A stretch of DNA of 64,000 nucleotides from Rothia gullae. Lineage in GTDB: Bacteria > Actinomycetota > Actinomycetes > Actinomycetales > Micrococcaceae. The notes under the pieces are model-generated. The model had not been told where the DNA came from. It was given only the letters and a program-made list of their open reading frames with translations, and did not search any database. Shown here one piece after another: positions 17,113-27,011 of this stretch (the stretch's first letter is position 1; each line of letters starts with the position of its first letter). The DNA lies in assembly GCF_024294905.1 (NCBI RefSeq), contig NZ_JANCOC010000002.1, forward strand, positions 1 through 64,000. Direction: 5' to 3'. The position numbers and the translations under genes are program-made.

Positions 17113-18804
17113 TTAGCTCTCCTTCTTCTCATCAGAAGCAGACTCGTCAGCCTCAGCGGCAGCACGCTCTGCACGGCGACGCTCAGCAATGCTCAGCTGC
17201 TTCTCCTCCGGGGTGCGGAGGCGACCGGCACCACGGTACAGCGGCGTAGCACCCAACGACTCAGGCGACAAGCCCGAGTGGAGGTGACCCTCACCGAAGT
17301 AGCGGGTATTCGCCAGCAGAGTCAGCATCGGGTGGGTGAACAGGTACACGACCACAAGGTCAGCAATCGCAGTCAAACCAAGGGTGAACGCGAAGCCCTT
17401 CACCGAACCGACCGACACCACGTACAGCACCACAGCAGCCAGCAGGTTCACAGCCTTCGACGCCAGAATAGTGCGGGATGCACGCTGCCAACCGTGGTTC
17501 ACCGCCGACGGGATCGTGCGGCCCGCACGGATCTCATCACGGATACGCTCAAAGTAGACGATAAACGAGTCAGCTGTAGCACCAATCGCCACAATTAGAC
17601 CCGCCACACCAGCCAGGGACAGGCGGTAGTTCAACGCCCAACCCAGCAGTGCAATCGCCTCGTACGAAATGATGCCCGCAACAATCAGCGAAGCAATCGT
17701 CACAAAGCCCAGCAGGCGGTACTGGAACAGCGAGTACACGAACACCAGCAGCAGACCAATCAGGCCGGTCAGCAGACCCACACGCAGCTGCTCCGAACCC
17801 AGGGTCGCAGAAATTTGCTGCTCCGACTGGATCGTGAAGCTAATCGGCAGGGCACCGTACTTGAGCTGATCAGCGAGAGCCTTCGCCTCCTGCTCGGTGA
17901 AGTTACCGGTAATCTGCGGCTTACCATCAGAAATCACTGCCTGTGACACCGGGGAAGACAGCACCTTGCCGTCCAGCAGAATCGCGAAGCGGGCACGCGG
18001 ATCATTTGCGTTCTGTGCACGAATCGCGTTCAGGCGAGAAGTAATGTTCTGGAACTTCTCACGAGCCTCATCGTTGAACTGAATGTTCACAGCCCAACGG
18101 CCCGTAGTCACGCCCTGACCGCTCGTCTCCTGCGAGTGGCTTGCAGTAGAAATATCGCTACCGCTCAGCTCCACAGGACCCAGAATGTACTTCTCCCTAC
18201 CGTCAGTGGAACACGCCACCATCGGCTTAGTCGGGTCCGCACTATCGGCGTCCTCATTACGTGCCGCGGTGCAGTCCTTCGCCTCATACTGCTTGTACAG
18301 GTCCGCAGTAATCCAGTTACGGTCCGAACCATCAGTCGGCTTCGCGGACGGCTTGGGCAGCTTATCGTTCGCAGTGCGGGCATCCTCAGCCACCGCAGTA
18401 CCGGCACCAGAAAGCAGTACCGGGCGGAACGTCATATTTGCAGATGCCTGAATCAGCTGACGAGTCTCAGCGCTAATCGTTCCGGGAACCGAAACAACCA
18501 CGTTATTACCCGAGCCGAAGGAGGTCGTAACCTCCGCCTCCGAAACGCCGGCACCATCAACGCGCTGACGAATAATCTCAACCGCCTGGTTCAACTGCTC
18601 CTGGGAGACGTTCTCATCCGAAGAGCCATTGACCTTCGGAGAAAGAATCATCTGAGTACCACCCGAAAGGTCCAGGGCGAGCTTCGGGGCCCAAGAACCT
18701 CCCGAGTAAGTGGTGCCGAAAATACCGGCAGCCATAACAACCATGAGCAGGACCATCGAGAGGAGCGCCCCTCGCGCGGCTGCAAGCGGTGAACGCTTAG
18801 CCAT
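17113..18804 (-). CDS. secD: Protein translocase subunit SecD
   Basis: 563 aa. N-terminal membrane anchor (LLSMVLLMVVMAAGIFG), then the D1 motif ALDLSGGTQMIL. A large extracytoplasmic region contains an insertion of ~60 polar residues (about 150-210) relative to E. coli SecD. The C-terminal membrane bundle shows GLLLVFVYSLFQYR and GATADSFIVYFERIRDE. The C-terminus is a charged Ala/Glu/Lys tail. Together with SecF it forms the secretion accessory complex. The gene is preceded by GGAACATT near the start at 18804 and lies between yajC (99 nt upstream) and secF. Confidence 0.96.
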   Translation of the reverse strand: MAKRSPLAAARGALLSMVLLMVVMAAGIFGTTYSGGSWAPKLALDLSGGTQMILSPKVNGSSDENVSQEQLNQAVEIIRQRVDGAGVSEAEVTTSFGSGNNVVVSVPGTISAETRQLIQASANMTFRPVLLSGAGTAVAEDARTANDKLPKPSAKPTDGSDRNWITADLYKQYEAKDCTAARNEDADSADPTKPMVACSTDGREKYILGPVELSGSDISTASHSQETSGQGVTTGRWAVNIQFNDEAREKFQNITSRLNAIRAQNANDPRARFAILLDGKVLSSPVSQAVISDGKPQITGNFTEQEAKALADQLKYGALPISFTIQSEQQISATLGSEQLRVGLLTGLIGLLLVFVYSLFQYRLLGFVTIASLIVAGIISYEAIALLGWALNYRLSLAGVAGLIVAIGATADSFIVYFERIRDEIRAGRTIPSAVNHGWQRASRTILASKAVNLLAAVVLYVVSVGSVKGFAFTLGLTAIADLVVVYLFTHPMLTLLANTRYFGEGHLHSGLSPESLGATPLYRGAGRLRTPEEKQLSIAERRRAERAAAEADESASDEKKES

Positions 18805-18903
18805 AATGTTCCTTCTTCGTGTGAATAGTATTGAGTGTTCTACAGATTCCGTAACGCGAAAACCCGACGCCGCTCACTGGGCGCCGGGCTCATACGCTCT
18901 GAA

Positions 18904-19263
18904 TTACTTAGCAGTATCAGAAGAGGTATCGGAAGCGGGAGCTTCGGATGCGGTAGCCTCGTACGCGCCCTCGGTCAGGGGCGCTGCGGGGGCTTCCTCC
19001 TCAACAATGGCCATAATCGCGTTCAGTGCCAGGGTGATAACAACACCGTCCGCAATCTGAAGCTGCAGCTTGTTGTTCTCAAGGTCAGTGCTGACAACGG
19101 TGCCGTAGATGCCGGAACCAGTCATCACCTGGGTGCCGGGGACGAGAGACTGCTGCATTGCGCGCAGTTCCTCCATCTGCTTACGCTGACGCTTCTGGGC
19201 AGAGAACATCATCCATGCCAGTAGCGCCATCATGGCAATCATAATCAGGAGGTTAAAATCCAT
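18904..19263 (-). CDS. yajC: Preprotein translocase subunit YajC
   Basis: 119 aa from the ATG at 19263; upstream in-frame sequence to 19590 lacks a membrane-protein start and contains an unrelated Arg/Ser-rich reading. A single N-terminal membrane helix (LLIMIAMMALLAWMMF) is followed by the family segment SAQKRQRKQMEELRAMQQSL, then VPGTQVMTGSGIYGTV and a short acidic Ala/Glu/Thr tail. It is an accessory of the SecDF complex in the inner membrane, first gene of the yajC-secD-secF unit. The promoter probably lies in 19264-19480. Confidence 0.93.
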   Translation of the reverse strand: MDFNLLIMIAMMALLAWMMFSAQKRQRKQMEELRAMQQSLVPGTQVMTGSGIYGTVVSTDLENNKLQLQIADGVVITLALNAIMAIVEEEAPAAPLTEGAYEATASEAPASDTSSDTAK

Positions 19264-19499
19264 GGTCTCACTTTCACATCCGCACCCGTGCCGTTCACCG
19301 TGAGGGTTGAGCGTACCAGAAGGTGTGGAATCGTAGATACAGTACGTATCCATCCTACGCGAGAGCATGAGCTTTATCGCCCCGAACCAGCGTTTTTGTG
19401 AGGTTAACCTGAGTTTTGGACTCTCTCGGCGTAATTTATGTCGCTGATCAAGACCAGCGGAGCCCAATGGAACCCTACAGCGCCTGCAGAACCGGTAGG

Positions 19500-19549
19500 A
19501 GAGCTGCCGCGTCTGCAGAAGAGCTACCGCCCCTACAGAAGAGCTACCA
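19500..19549. repeat. 20-bp imperfect tandem repeat between yajC and ruvB
   Basis: Units beginning AGAGCTGCCGCGTCTGCAGA (19500-19519) and AGAGCTACCGCCCCTACAGA (19520-19539) are followed by a partial third (19540-19549). It sits in the 377-bp non-coding gap 19264-19640, which also holds a terminator-like hairpin at 19564-19595 and a 17-bp tandem repeat at the ruvB stop. No gene is seen in that gap. Confidence 0.75.
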
Positions 19550-19563
19550 GGGGGGCACAGAGA

Positions 19564-19595
19564 AGCCCGCAGGAGGCGGATACCTCCCACGGGCT
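19564..19595 (-). terminator. Terminator-like hairpin downstream of ruvB
   Basis: Arms AGCCCGCAGGAGG and CCTCCCACGGGCT (two mismatches) around a 6-nt loop, about 45 nt past the ruvB stop on the minus strand. No clear T-tract follows, so termination strength is uncertain. Confidence 0.5.
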
Positions 19596-19610
19596 ACTAC
19601 AAGTGTTATC

Positions 19611-19650
19611 AGCTGATACGAGTCTAGAGCTGATACGAGTCTAGAGCTGA
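19611..19650. repeat. 17-bp tandem duplication spanning the ruvB stop codon
   Basis: The unit AGCTGATACGAGTCTAG occurs at 19611-19627 and 19628-19644, with a partial third copy to 19650 inside ruvB. The ruvB stop (complement of CTA at 19641-19643) lies inside the unit. A recent slippage duplication is the simplest explanation. Confidence 0.9.
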
Positions 19651-20744
19651 ATCTCCGGGGCCTCCAAGCCGAGGTGCTCCCACGCCGCGGGCAGAGCCAC
19701 ACGACCGCGCGGAGTACGACCGATCAGGCCCTCACGCACCAGGTACGGCTCGGCAACCGTCTCCACGGTCTCCGTCTCTTCACCCACCGCAATGGCGAGG
19801 GTGGACAGACCCACCGGGCCGCCGCCGAACTTGTGAATCAGCGCCTCCAGCACGGCGCGGTCCAGACGGTCCAGGCCACGCGAATCCACCTCGTACATGT
19901 CCAGCGCGGTTGCGGCATCGGTCGCGTTAATGCGGTCCACACCGTTCACCAGCGCCCAGTCACGCACACGGCGCAGCAGGCGGTTCGCAATACGCGGCGT
20001 GCCGCGGGAACGACCGGCAATCTCCGTGAAACCCTCGGAGGTAATCTGCATATCCATCAGACCCGCGCTGCGGCGCAACACCAGCTCAAGCTCCTCCACC
20101 GAATAGAACTCCAGGTGACCGGTAAAACCAAAACGGTCACGCAGAGGACCGGGCAGCAGACCCGCACGGGTCGTCGCACCCACCAGGGTGAACTGCGGCA
20201 GCTCCAGCGGAATGGAAGTCGCACCCGCGCCCTTACCGACCACAATGTCCACACGGAAATCTTCCATCGCCATGTACAGCATTTCCTCAGCAGGGCGGCT
20301 CATACGGTGAATCTCATCCAGGAACAACACCTCACCGGGGGTCAGCGAAGACAGAATCGCCGCCAAATCACCCGAATGCTGAATCGCCGGGCCGGAGGTG
20401 ATGCGCAGCGGTGCCTCCATCTCCGCCGCAATAATCATCGCGAGAGTGGTCTTACCCAGACCGGGAGGGCCCGACAGCAGCACATGGTCGGCGCTACGGC
20501 CACGCATCTTCGAAGCCTCCAGCACCAGGGACAGCTGCTGACGCACACGGCGCTGACCCACAAAGTCATCCAGAGACTTAGGGCGCAGTGCCGCCTCAAT
20601 CATCTTCTCTTCAGGCTCTTCTTCCATCGCCACCAGGCGCTGGGCGGGAGCTGAAGACGCCTGAGTACCGGGCACCTGACCGGGAAAATACCCGCCGGAA
20701 ACCAGGGACGCCGCGGGCTGCGGCTCATAGGGATTCTGGCTCAT
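19641..20744 (-). CDS. ruvB: Holliday junction branch-migration helicase RuvB
   Basis: 367 aa. An AAA+ ATPase with Walker [10 protein letters not shown], Walker B LFLDEIHR, sensor 1 VGATTRAG, arginine-finger region [16 protein letters not shown] and the C-terminal winged helix with [11 protein letters not shown]. An N-terminal 35-residue extension precedes the usual [12 protein letters not shown] start. With RuvA it drives branch migration of Holliday junctions for RuvC cleavage. Downstream of ruvA by 54 nt in the ruvC-ruvA-ruvB order. Confidence 0.97.
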   Translation of the reverse strand: MSQNPYEPQPAASLVSGGYFPGQVPGTQASSAPAQRLVAMEEEPEEKMIEAALRPKSLDDFVGQRRVRQQLSLVLEASKMRGRSADHVLLSGPPGLGKTTLAMIIAAEMEAPLRITSGPAIQHSGDLAAILSSLTPGEVLFLDEIHRMSRPAEEMLYMAMEDFRVDIVVGKGAGATSIPLELPQFTLVGATTRAGLLPGPLRDRFGFTGHLEFYSVEELELVLRRSAGLMDMQITSEGFTEIAGRSRGTPRIANRLLRRVRDWALVNGVDRINATDAATALDMYEVDSRGLDRLDRAVLEALIHKFGGGPVGLSTLAIAVGEETETVETVAEPYLVREGLIGRTPRGRVALPAAWEHLGLEAPEIQL

Positions 20745-20798
20745 AGAATTCTTCTTTCACAAAAGTTTGAGTGGGATACATCGAACAGGGTGCGCCAC

Positions 20799-21419
20799 TT
20801 AGTGGCGACCCACCGTGTTCTGAGTACCCAAGGAGGCGAGCACACCGCGCAGAGCCACACCCACCGGCTCAGTCTCTGCGGCAGGGTTGTGCTGCACGTA
20901 AGCGTCAATAGCGGCGGAAGCGTCCTTCTCACTCCAGCCCAGGGAGGTGAGAGCGTCAAGCACCTGCGGCTTCCAGACAATGCCCTGGCTCAGCGGTAGC
21001 TCATCGGTCTGGCCATCGCTGAGAATCAGCTTGCCGGCAAGCTCCAGCACAATACGGCGGGCACCCTTCGGGCCAATACCGGGAACCTTCGTGAACGCCT
21101 TATCGTCACCGGTCGCCACGGCGCGCTCCACCTCAGCGGCAGTGTGAACACTCAGCACTGCCAGAGCAATACGCGGACCAATACCGGAAACCGAAAGCAT
21201 CATATCGAACACTTCACGCTCGGCAGGCTCCGAAAAACCGTACAGAGTCATCGACTCTTCACGCACAATCATGGTGGTCAGCACGGTAGCTTCTTCACCG
21301 GTGCGCAGCTTGGAGAGAGTACGCGCGGTAGCGTACACGAGCATGCCGAAACCGTTCACATTAATCACCGCATGATCAAGGCCAACCTGAGCCACACGAC
21401 CGGTCAGGGATGCAATCAT
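20799..21419 (-). CDS. ruvA: Holliday junction-binding protein RuvA
   Basis: 206 aa from the ATG at 21419, which follows GGTGGAGAG; the longer frame to 21491 adds a Pro/Arg leader with no ribosome site. It opens with the canonical MIASLTGRVAQVG of domain I. The paired helix-hairpin-helix motifs follow (MMLSVSGIGPRIALAVLS and FTKVPGIGPKGARRIVLEL), then a flexible linker and the C-terminal domain III (DALTSLGWSEKDASAAI) that contacts RuvB. It forms a tetramer on four-way junctions. Confidence 0.96.
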   Translation of the reverse strand: MIASLTGRVAQVGLDHAVINVNGFGMLVYATARTLSKLRTGEEATVLTTMIVREESMTLYGFSEPAEREVFDMMLSVSGIGPRIALAVLSVHTAAEVERAVATGDDKAFTKVPGIGPKGARRIVLELAGKLILSDGQTDELPLSQGIVWKPQVLDALTSLGWSEKDASAAIDAYVQHNPAAETEPVGVALRGVLASLGTQNTVGRH

Positions 21420-21649
21420 TTCTCTCCACCTTTCAACACCGCGTCCCGAATCGGGCTCGCGGCAGTGTGCGGGCACCGGGAACTCCGGCACCCACAGAAC
21501 GCACTCCCCCAGTTCAATGGGGAGACACTACAAGTATATTAGAATATTTCTTCTGAAATCAAGCATATATTCGAACTTCTTAGCGAATACACGCGAGCCA
21601 GCAGGAGGCAGCGCAAAGGCCCACGAAGGCTCCTCTAACGGCGGCACCT

Positions 21650-22342
21650 CTAGCGGCGAGCGCGCGCCTCCGCCTCTATCCAGGCACGCTGCGCCGGAGT
21701 CAACGACCCGCCACGGCGAGCCTGCACCGGGCGTGAACCCTGGTGAGTCTGCGTCTGGGCGGACATATTAATGCCCGAACCGATGCCGCCGCCACGCCAA
21801 CCGTGACAGATTGCAATCGCCAGGGCATCAGCAGCATCGGCGGGCTTCGGCATGGAATCCAGCCCCAAAATGCGGGTCACCATACGACCCACGGACGCCT
21901 TATCGGCGCGGCCACTACCGGTCACCGCCGCCTTCACCTCCGAAGGGGTATGGAAGAACACCGGCACGCCACGCATTGCCGCAGCAGAAATCACCGCACC
22001 CGAAGCATGCGCCGTACCAATCACCGTGTTCACCTGCTCCTGAGCGAAGATACGCTCAATCGCCAGGGCATCCGGCTTGTAGGTGTCAATCCAGTGGGAG
22101 GCGGCATTGAAAATCCAGAGAATACGCTGGTCCAGAGACTCCGCCGGGATCGTGCCGGCAACACCCACGTTCACGAAGTGCGCCTTACGGTCGGCGGTCA
22201 TATCGAGCATGGAGAAACCGCAGCGGGTCAGACCCGGATCAACACCCATGATGCGGGTTGCACCCGGCACACGCTCCACAGCGGCGGCGGCACGGTTCTC
22301 ACGCATGCTATCGCGTGCGGCAGGTTGAGCGGCGGCCATCAT
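21650..22342 (-). CDS. ruvC: Crossover junction endodeoxyribonuclease RuvC
   Basis: About 230 aa. Two adjacent ATG codons (22342 and 22339) follow AAAGGGAAG; which is used cannot be settled. The first ~35 residues are an Ala/Arg-rich extension. The RuvC core opens [17 protein letters not shown] (first catalytic Asp), then [15 protein letters not shown] (catalytic Glu), and ends with a [12 protein letters not shown] segment carrying the last acidic residues. The C-terminal ~40 residues (Gly/Gln/Arg-rich) extend past the usual end. It resolves Holliday junctions moved by RuvAB. It lies 230 nt upstream of ruvA. Confidence 0.95.
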   Translation of the reverse strand: MMAAAQPAARDSMRENRAAAAVERVPGATRIMGVDPGLTRCGFSMLDMTADRKAHFVNVGVAGTIPAESLDQRILWIFNAASHWIDTYKPDALAIERIFAQEQVNTVIGTAHASGAVISAAAMRGVPVFFHTPSEVKAAVTGSGRADKASVGRMVTRILGLDSMPKPADAADALAIAICHGWRGGGIGSGINMSAQTQTHQGSRPVQARRGGSLTPAQRAWIEAEARARR

Positions 22343-22547
22343 CTTCCCTTTCGACAAACTCCCTATAGAATCTCTAGATTCTAACCCTTCAGAATCCTAG
22401 CACCCGGCACCGGGGCGTGCCACGAGCGCTGTCTCTACAAGAGCAGTCACCACACGCGCGGTCACCGTATCAACAATCACCACGAGAACAGTCACCGCGC
22501 GCCCCGCGAAAAGTACCCAGCGCATCCCCAAAATAGCCCAAGACGCT

Positions 22548-22606
22548 AAGAAGCCACTCCCCCAACCAGCCACCCTACGGCGGCTCAGTTAAAGGAGCGG
22601 CTTCTT
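22548..22606 (-). terminator. Terminator downstream of yebC
   Basis: Arms AAGAAGCCACTCC (22548-22560) and GGAGCGGCTTCTT (22594-22606) pair with one mismatch across a long structured loop, 29 nt beyond the yebC stop. It separates yebC from ruvC, so ruvCAB probably has its own promoter in 22343-22547. No gene is seen in that gap. Confidence 0.65.
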
Positions 22607-22634
22607 CAAACATCAGATATCAGAATCCGAGTGA

Positions 22635-23393
22635 TTACTCAGCTTCCAGCTCTGCCATGACCTCAGCAGAAACGTTAGCGTTCGAGTAGACGTTCTGAAC
22701 GTCATCGAGCTCTTCAATAGCGTCTGCCAGCTTCATGAATTTCTTAGCACCCTCAGCGTCCAGGTCAACCTGCATGGTCGGGCGGAAGACCGGGTCGTCG
22801 TTGTTGTACTCCAGGCCAGCCTCGTCCAGCGCCTTACGGATCTCGGGCAGGTCGGTCGCTGCGGACACAACGGTGAACACGTCGCCCTCATCCAGAACCT
22901 CTTCGGCGCCTGCATCCAGAACAGCCATCAGAACGTCATCCTCGGTCAGACCGTCAGTCTTGGTGACCTCAGCAACGCCCTTACGCTCGAACAGGAACGC
23001 AACCGAACCCTGGTCAGCCATGGTGCCGCCGTTACGGGTCACAGCCAGGCGAACCTCAGACGCTGCACGGTTACGGTTATCGGTCAGACACTCAATGTAC
23101 AGAGCGGTACCCTGCGGGCCGCGTGCTTCGTACATGATTTCGGTGTAGTCAATGGTCTCACCGGTCAGGCCAGCGCCACGCTTGATTGCGCGGTCAATGT
23201 TGTCGTTAGGAACGGAGTTCTTCTTCGCCTTCGACACAGCCAGGTCAAGAGCGGGGTTACCCGCAATATCAGCGCCGCCCATACGTGCTGCAACTTCAAT
23301 TGCCTTAATGAACTTCGCGAAAGCCTTCGCGCGCTTAGCGTCGATAGCAGCCTTCTTGTGCTTAGTAGTCGCCCATTTAGAGTGACCGGACAT
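22635..23393 (-). CDS. yebC: YebC/PmpR family protein (TACO1-type)
   Basis: 252 aa, the normal family length. It begins [23 protein letters not shown], the family N-terminus, followed by [38 protein letters not shown]-like and [22 protein letters not shown] segments follow, as does the acidic C-terminal domain ending in DVQNVYSNA. Members are described as transcriptional regulators or ribosome-associated factors relieving stalling. It stands upstream of ruvCAB as in many bacteria. A GGGAGA site precedes the ATG. Confidence 0.95.
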   Translation of the reverse strand: MSGHSKWATTKHKKAAIDAKRAKAFAKFIKAIEVAARMGGADIAGNPALDLAVSKAKKNSVPNDNIDRAIKRGAGLTGETIDYTEIMYEARGPQGTALYIECLTDNRNRAASEVRLAVTRNGGTMADQGSVAFLFERKGVAEVTKTDGLTEDDVLMAVLDAGAEEVLDEGDVFTVVSAATDLPEIRKALDEAGLEYNNDDPVFRPTMQVDLDAEGAKKFMKLADAIEELDDVQNVYSNANVSAEVMAELEAE

Positions 23394-23525
23394 TCGTATC
23401 TCCCTTAGTCAAAACCTCCGTGCGGGCACGGGGAAACGTCCCACGCACCGTACTGTACTCACATAACTATACCGTAGCGGAGGCGCACACCACCTCAGAA
23501 AGTACACGCCACCACCAGGAATAGG

Positions 23526-24293
23526 CTAGCGGGGGCGGGACGCAGCCGAAGCGCGCGCCTTCTCCACCAGCGAGTCGTCAATCATGTTCGGCGTGAACTC
23601 GCCAAACTTACGCTGAGCCGCCTGCTCAATCAGGTAGTCCGAAATCTTCGGGTTCTTCGGCAGCAGCGAACCGTGCAGGTAGGTGCCAATCACGTTGTGT
23701 ACGCGCGCACCCTCATGCGCATCGGTCACGTTGTTGCCCTCACCCTTGGTGACGGTCGCCAGCGGGGTGCAGCCGGAACCCAGGTAAGTCAGGCCCGAGT
23801 GGTTTTCAAAACCAATCACGGTGCCAAACTCCTCAGACTCCTCAACAATGTTGCCGATCAGGCGGTCATCGCCGCCGACCGTGTGCGCATCAAAAATGCC
23901 GATGCCCTTCAGCACCTCACCCTCACGGGTGCGGAATTCCTTGCCGAACAGCTGGTACAGGCCACAAATGACGAGCATCGGCACGCCAGCCTCAGCCAGC
24001 GAGCGCAGCGTGTCACCGTTCGCGTGCAGGTCATCCTGAATCACGGACTGACCCGAGTCCTGACCGCCGCCACCCAGAATAATGTCAACATCTTCCGGGA
24101 AAGGCTGACCGGGGTTGTGGCCCAGAATCTGCACGTCAAAGCCGTGCGCCTGCGCGCGACGAGCCAACGCCAGGGTGTTACCCCAGTCGCCGTAAATGTT
24201 CATGTCGAGCGGGTACAGCTGCAGAATGCGCAGAGTCTTACCATTATTGGGGCCGGAGGCGGGGGTGCCCTCAAAAGTGTGAGTTGCCGTCAT
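23526..24293 (-). CDS. gatD: Lipid II isoglutaminyl synthase, glutaminase subunit GatD
   Basis: 255 aa of the CobB/CobQ-like class I amidotransferase type. ILGGGGQDSGQ and the nucleophile-containing VICGLYQLFG (Cys about residue 109) are present, as is the catalytic-dyad His in GTYLHGSLLPKNP. It releases ammonia from glutamine and passes it to MurT to amidate the second residue of the peptidoglycan stem on lipid II. Its ATG overlaps the murT stop by one base (TAATG), so the two subunits are translationally coupled. A ~20-residue Thr/Asn N-terminal extension precedes the core. Confidence 0.93.
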   Translation of the reverse strand: MTATHTFEGTPASGPNNGKTLRILQLYPLDMNIYGDWGNTLALARRAQAHGFDVQILGHNPGQPFPEDVDIILGGGGQDSGQSVIQDDLHANGDTLRSLAEAGVPMLVICGLYQLFGKEFRTREGEVLKGIGIFDAHTVGGDDRLIGNIVEESEEFGTVIGFENHSGLTYLGSGCTPLATVTKGEGNNVTDAHEGARVHNVIGTYLHGSLLPKNPKISDYLIEQAAQRKFGEFTPNMIDDSLVEKARASAASRPR

Positions 24294-25567
24294 TAGGAGA
24301 CCCTCTCAACGTCAGTGATCTTTGCGAGCTCTTCACGCAGAGCCAGCATTGCGGTGTAGGTGCAGAAAATACGCATGGGCGCGTTACCGCTGGAGGCGAT
24401 GAAGCCCTTGAGCGCATCGGCGAGGTTCTCGTTGACCTCGTCAACCTTCACGCCGTCATGCTCCAGGCGCAGCGCCATATCCCAGGCACGCACACCCGAA
24501 ACCATCTGCACGCCGGTCTTCTTCAAACTGTCGAAGTCAACATCCCACAGCCAGGACACGTCACGACCGTCAGCGTACTGGTCGTTAATCGTGATCATGG
24601 TGGCGTAGTCGTCAGCGTTCGCGCTCGCCAGGGACAGGCGGAAACCGCTCGGGTTCTTCACCAGCAGCAGCTGAAGCGGGCGGCCGGTCACGTTCAGAGT
24701 CTCACCGCGACCGAAGGCGGGGGTGATCTTCGCCAGCTCGGCGATGAGCTTATCTTCGTTGAGCTTCTCACCCATGACGGCGCGGGTCAGCGCCATAGCA
24801 CCTGCCGCGTTGAAGATGTTGTAAATGCCGTAGAGGTTAATCTCGCCGACTCGCTCCGCACCCGCCAGGTCGAACGTAGCGGAGGTGCCGGAGAACGCGG
24901 TCAGGGTGACCTCAGCGTCGGGCAGGGTCGCCTTCGAGACGGTGCCGCCGCGCATCTCATCATCCGAAGGGAAGTACGAGCGCAGGGACTCATCCAGGCC
25001 GTAATACTTAACGGTCACGCCAGGCTGCACGTTCTCAGCGAGGGAGCGGATACGCGGGTCCTCACGGTTGAGCACCACGGTACCGGTCGTTGCGGAGGCG
25101 ACGGTCGCCAGCATGCGGCGGGTCGTGTCAATCTCACCGAAGCGGTCCAGCTGGTCACGCAGAACGTTCAGCAGCAGGGCGTAGTCGGGCTTGACGGCCT
25201 TCACGAAGTGCACGGCGTGCGCCTCGTCCAGCTCAAGCACAGCGATATCAGCGTCAAGCTTGCCGCCGAGGGTCATCTCGCCCAGCAGTGCCGCAGCAAC
25301 ACCGCGCACAAAATTCGAACCGGTGCGGTTAGTGAAAACCTTCAGACCCTGAGCTTCAAGCAGCTGCACAGCCATCTTCGTGGTGGTGGTCTTACCGTTC
25401 GTGCCGGAGACAACAACCACGCCGTAGGGCAGCTTCGCGAGCTCTTCAGCGACGAAGTCGGGGTGCAATTTTTCCATGACAAGGCCGGGGAAGGCGGAGC
25501 CACCGCCGCGAAGCTTAGTCGCTGCGCGTACGCCCTGGCCGAGAAGACGAATGAGGGGTTTGGACAT
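24293..25567 (-). CDS. murT: Lipid II isoglutaminyl synthase, Mur-ligase subunit MurT
   Basis: 424 aa. P-loop VVSGTNGKTTTTK (about residues 51-63), Mur central-domain LELDEAHAVHF and NVLRDQLDRFGE, and the C-terminal DUF1727 domain with DVSWLWDVDF containing the conserved Asp. It activates the stem-peptide glutamate for amidation with ammonia from GatD. The protein has a single Cys, so the Cys4 zinc ribbon described for staphylococcal MurT, expected after about residue 200, is absent and a short loop takes its place. Start at ATG 25567. Confidence 0.93.
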   Translation of the reverse strand: MSKPLIRLLGQGVRAATKLRGGGSAFPGLVMEKLHPDFVAEELAKLPYGVVVVSGTNGKTTTTKMAVQLLEAQGLKVFTNRTGSNFVRGVAAALLGEMTLGGKLDADIAVLELDEAHAVHFVKAVKPDYALLLNVLRDQLDRFGEIDTTRRMLATVASATTGTVVLNREDPRIRSLAENVQPGVTVKYYGLDESLRSYFPSDDEMRGGTVSKATLPDAEVTLTAFSGTSATFDLAGAERVGEINLYGIYNIFNAAGAMALTRAVMGEKLNEDKLIAELAKITPAFGRGETLNVTGRPLQLLLVKNPSGFRLSLASANADDYATMITINDQYADGRDVSWLWDVDFDSLKKTGVQMVSGVRAWDMALRLEHDGVKVDEVNENLADALKGFIASSGNAPMRIFCTYTAMLALREELAKITDVERVS

Positions 25568-25635
25568 GCTTACAATTTTAGTACACGCACGCCAGCGGCT
25601 GGATGGTCCGGCGGGCTCGTTCGCTCATGCCGGAC

Positions 25636-25678
25636 GGGGCGGGGTTACTGGGGTTTTGGTGCGGCGGGGGTTTTGGGG
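25636..25678 (+). other. G-rich run with quadruplex potential
   Basis: Five runs of four or five G (25636-25639, 25641-25644, 25650-25653, 25666-25670, 25675-25678) lie on the plus strand in the gap between murT and the DUF2797-like gene. This matches the pattern for an intramolecular G-quadruplex. The flanking minus-strand genes make it the template strand. Confidence 0.6.
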
Positions 25679-25761
25679 TGAGGGTATTGGCGCGGGGCTC
25701 CGGCTAGGGCGGAGCGCCGGGGGTATTAGAACAGCAAGCCCGCCTAGTACAGTGAACCTAT

Positions 25762-26958
25762 CTAGAACAGAGAACCCTGCACCCTCACCCGCGTGAACTC
25801 CTGCGCAGGCTCCACCAGCACATTCCGCCACGCGGCAGTATTCACCAGGAACGCCGCGTCGGCATCGCCGGTGTGGGCGCTCAAAAACTGACCCGCCGCA
25901 CCCGTACAAAAGAAGCCAGCCGCCCCGCTCTCAGGTCCGAAACCACCCAAACCAGAATCATACGGCGCCAGCGGTTCGGGCGATTGCGCCCGCAGAGCCG
26001 CATACGGGCGGTTCATGGCAAGCGACGGAATCCACGGCTCATCCAGAGCGGTGAGCGGCACCTCCGGGTCGGTGCGCGCCAGTTCGGCGAGCGCTTCGCG
26101 GGCGCGGGCGACCGCCTCCTGGTGGGCAACACGAAGCTGCGTGCCGGGTAGCGGGTTCATCCAGGCGCGGTACTTGCTCGCGACCTGCTTGACCTGCGGA
26201 ATCTTCGCGAGGGCAGTTACGGCATCCTCGGCGCGGCGAATGGCAAGGCCGTCGGGTGCAAGCGCAATGTAGGTGGCGGTGGCGACCGCCTGCTCATCCA
26301 AGCGGCGCGGGGTCGAATGCAGTGAGCTCGTGCCGACCTTGTGCGTGCCGTCGGGGAAAGTCGCGATATAGAGGCGATGCTCCAGCATGGCGTAGGCGCG
26401 CATGGATTCGGTGAGCGTTCCGGGGTACAGGTGCGCGCTGTGCAGGGCGGTAAATTCATCGCGGGCAGTGCAGCGCGGGCACTGCTGGCCACGCTGGATG
26501 CGGGTGCCCTCGGGGCACGGTACGCGGCGGATTCCCGCGGATTCGGGGGTGGCGTCATTGCTCGTGCCGGTGGTGTATCCGGCGCAGTAGCGGTAGAGTT
26601 CCCCCTCGCTATCGCGCGGAATGCGCAACCCCAAATAGGCGCCGGGGGTCAACGGAATCTGGATGCGAACCCCGCTCGGAACGCCACGCTGCGCGGGGAT
26701 TCTTTCCTGGATAGGGGCGCTCTCCCCCGTCATATGGGGCACCCCTGCCGCTTGAGATGCCCGGTTACGAACTCCTTCAGCAACCCCGCTGGGCACGACC
26801 GGCTCTACCTCAATGAGCGGGCGGCGGTTGGACCAGCGGATCTGCCTCCAGATGAGCAGCTGCGGCGCGCCTGCAGAATCACCGGCGGCGGCATTACCGG
26901 CGGCGGGCGTAGCGCTAAACTCGTCGAAAGCATTCTCAAGCAGGTTGGGGTAGTCCAT
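25762..26958 (-). CDS. DUF2797-like protein
   Basis: 398 aa from the ATG at 26958; the frame is open to 27105 but that extension is Pro/Lys/Arg-rich and unlikely. Residues about 70-110 give a beta-rich segment. A Cys cluster follows (RYCAGYTTG, then QQCPRCTARDEFTALHSAH), apparently metal-binding. The block MLEHRLYIATFPDGTHKVGTSSLHSTPRRLDEQA and a following RRAEDAVTAL match the DUF2797 pattern (H/Y-x-Y-x-A-x-F...KVG-x-S...R...QGA). Biochemical role unknown. The N-terminal ~50 residues are low-complexity. A strong G4 tract lies upstream at 27012-27030. Confidence 0.6.
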   Translation of the reverse strand: MDYPNLLENAFDEFSATPAAGNAAAGDSAGAPQLLIWRQIRWSNRRPLIEVEPVVPSGVAEGVRNRASQAAGVPHMTGESAPIQERIPAQRGVPSGVRIQIPLTPGAYLGLRIPRDSEGELYRYCAGYTTGTSNDATPESAGIRRVPCPEGTRIQRGQQCPRCTARDEFTALHSAHLYPGTLTESMRAYAMLEHRLYIATFPDGTHKVGTSSLHSTPRRLDEQAVATATYIALAPDGLAIRRAEDAVTALAKIPQVKQVASKYRAWMNPLPGTQLRVAHQEAVARAREALAELARTDPEVPLTALDEPWIPSLAMNRPYAALRAQSPEPLAPYDSGLGGFGPESGAAGFFCTGAAGQFLSAHTGDADAAFLVNTAAWRNVLVEPAQEFTRVRVQGSLF

Positions 26959-27011
26959 AGCATTCCACTCTAGCGGGTCTGGCGGGTTCTTTCTCGCGGG
27001 CTCTTTCTTGC

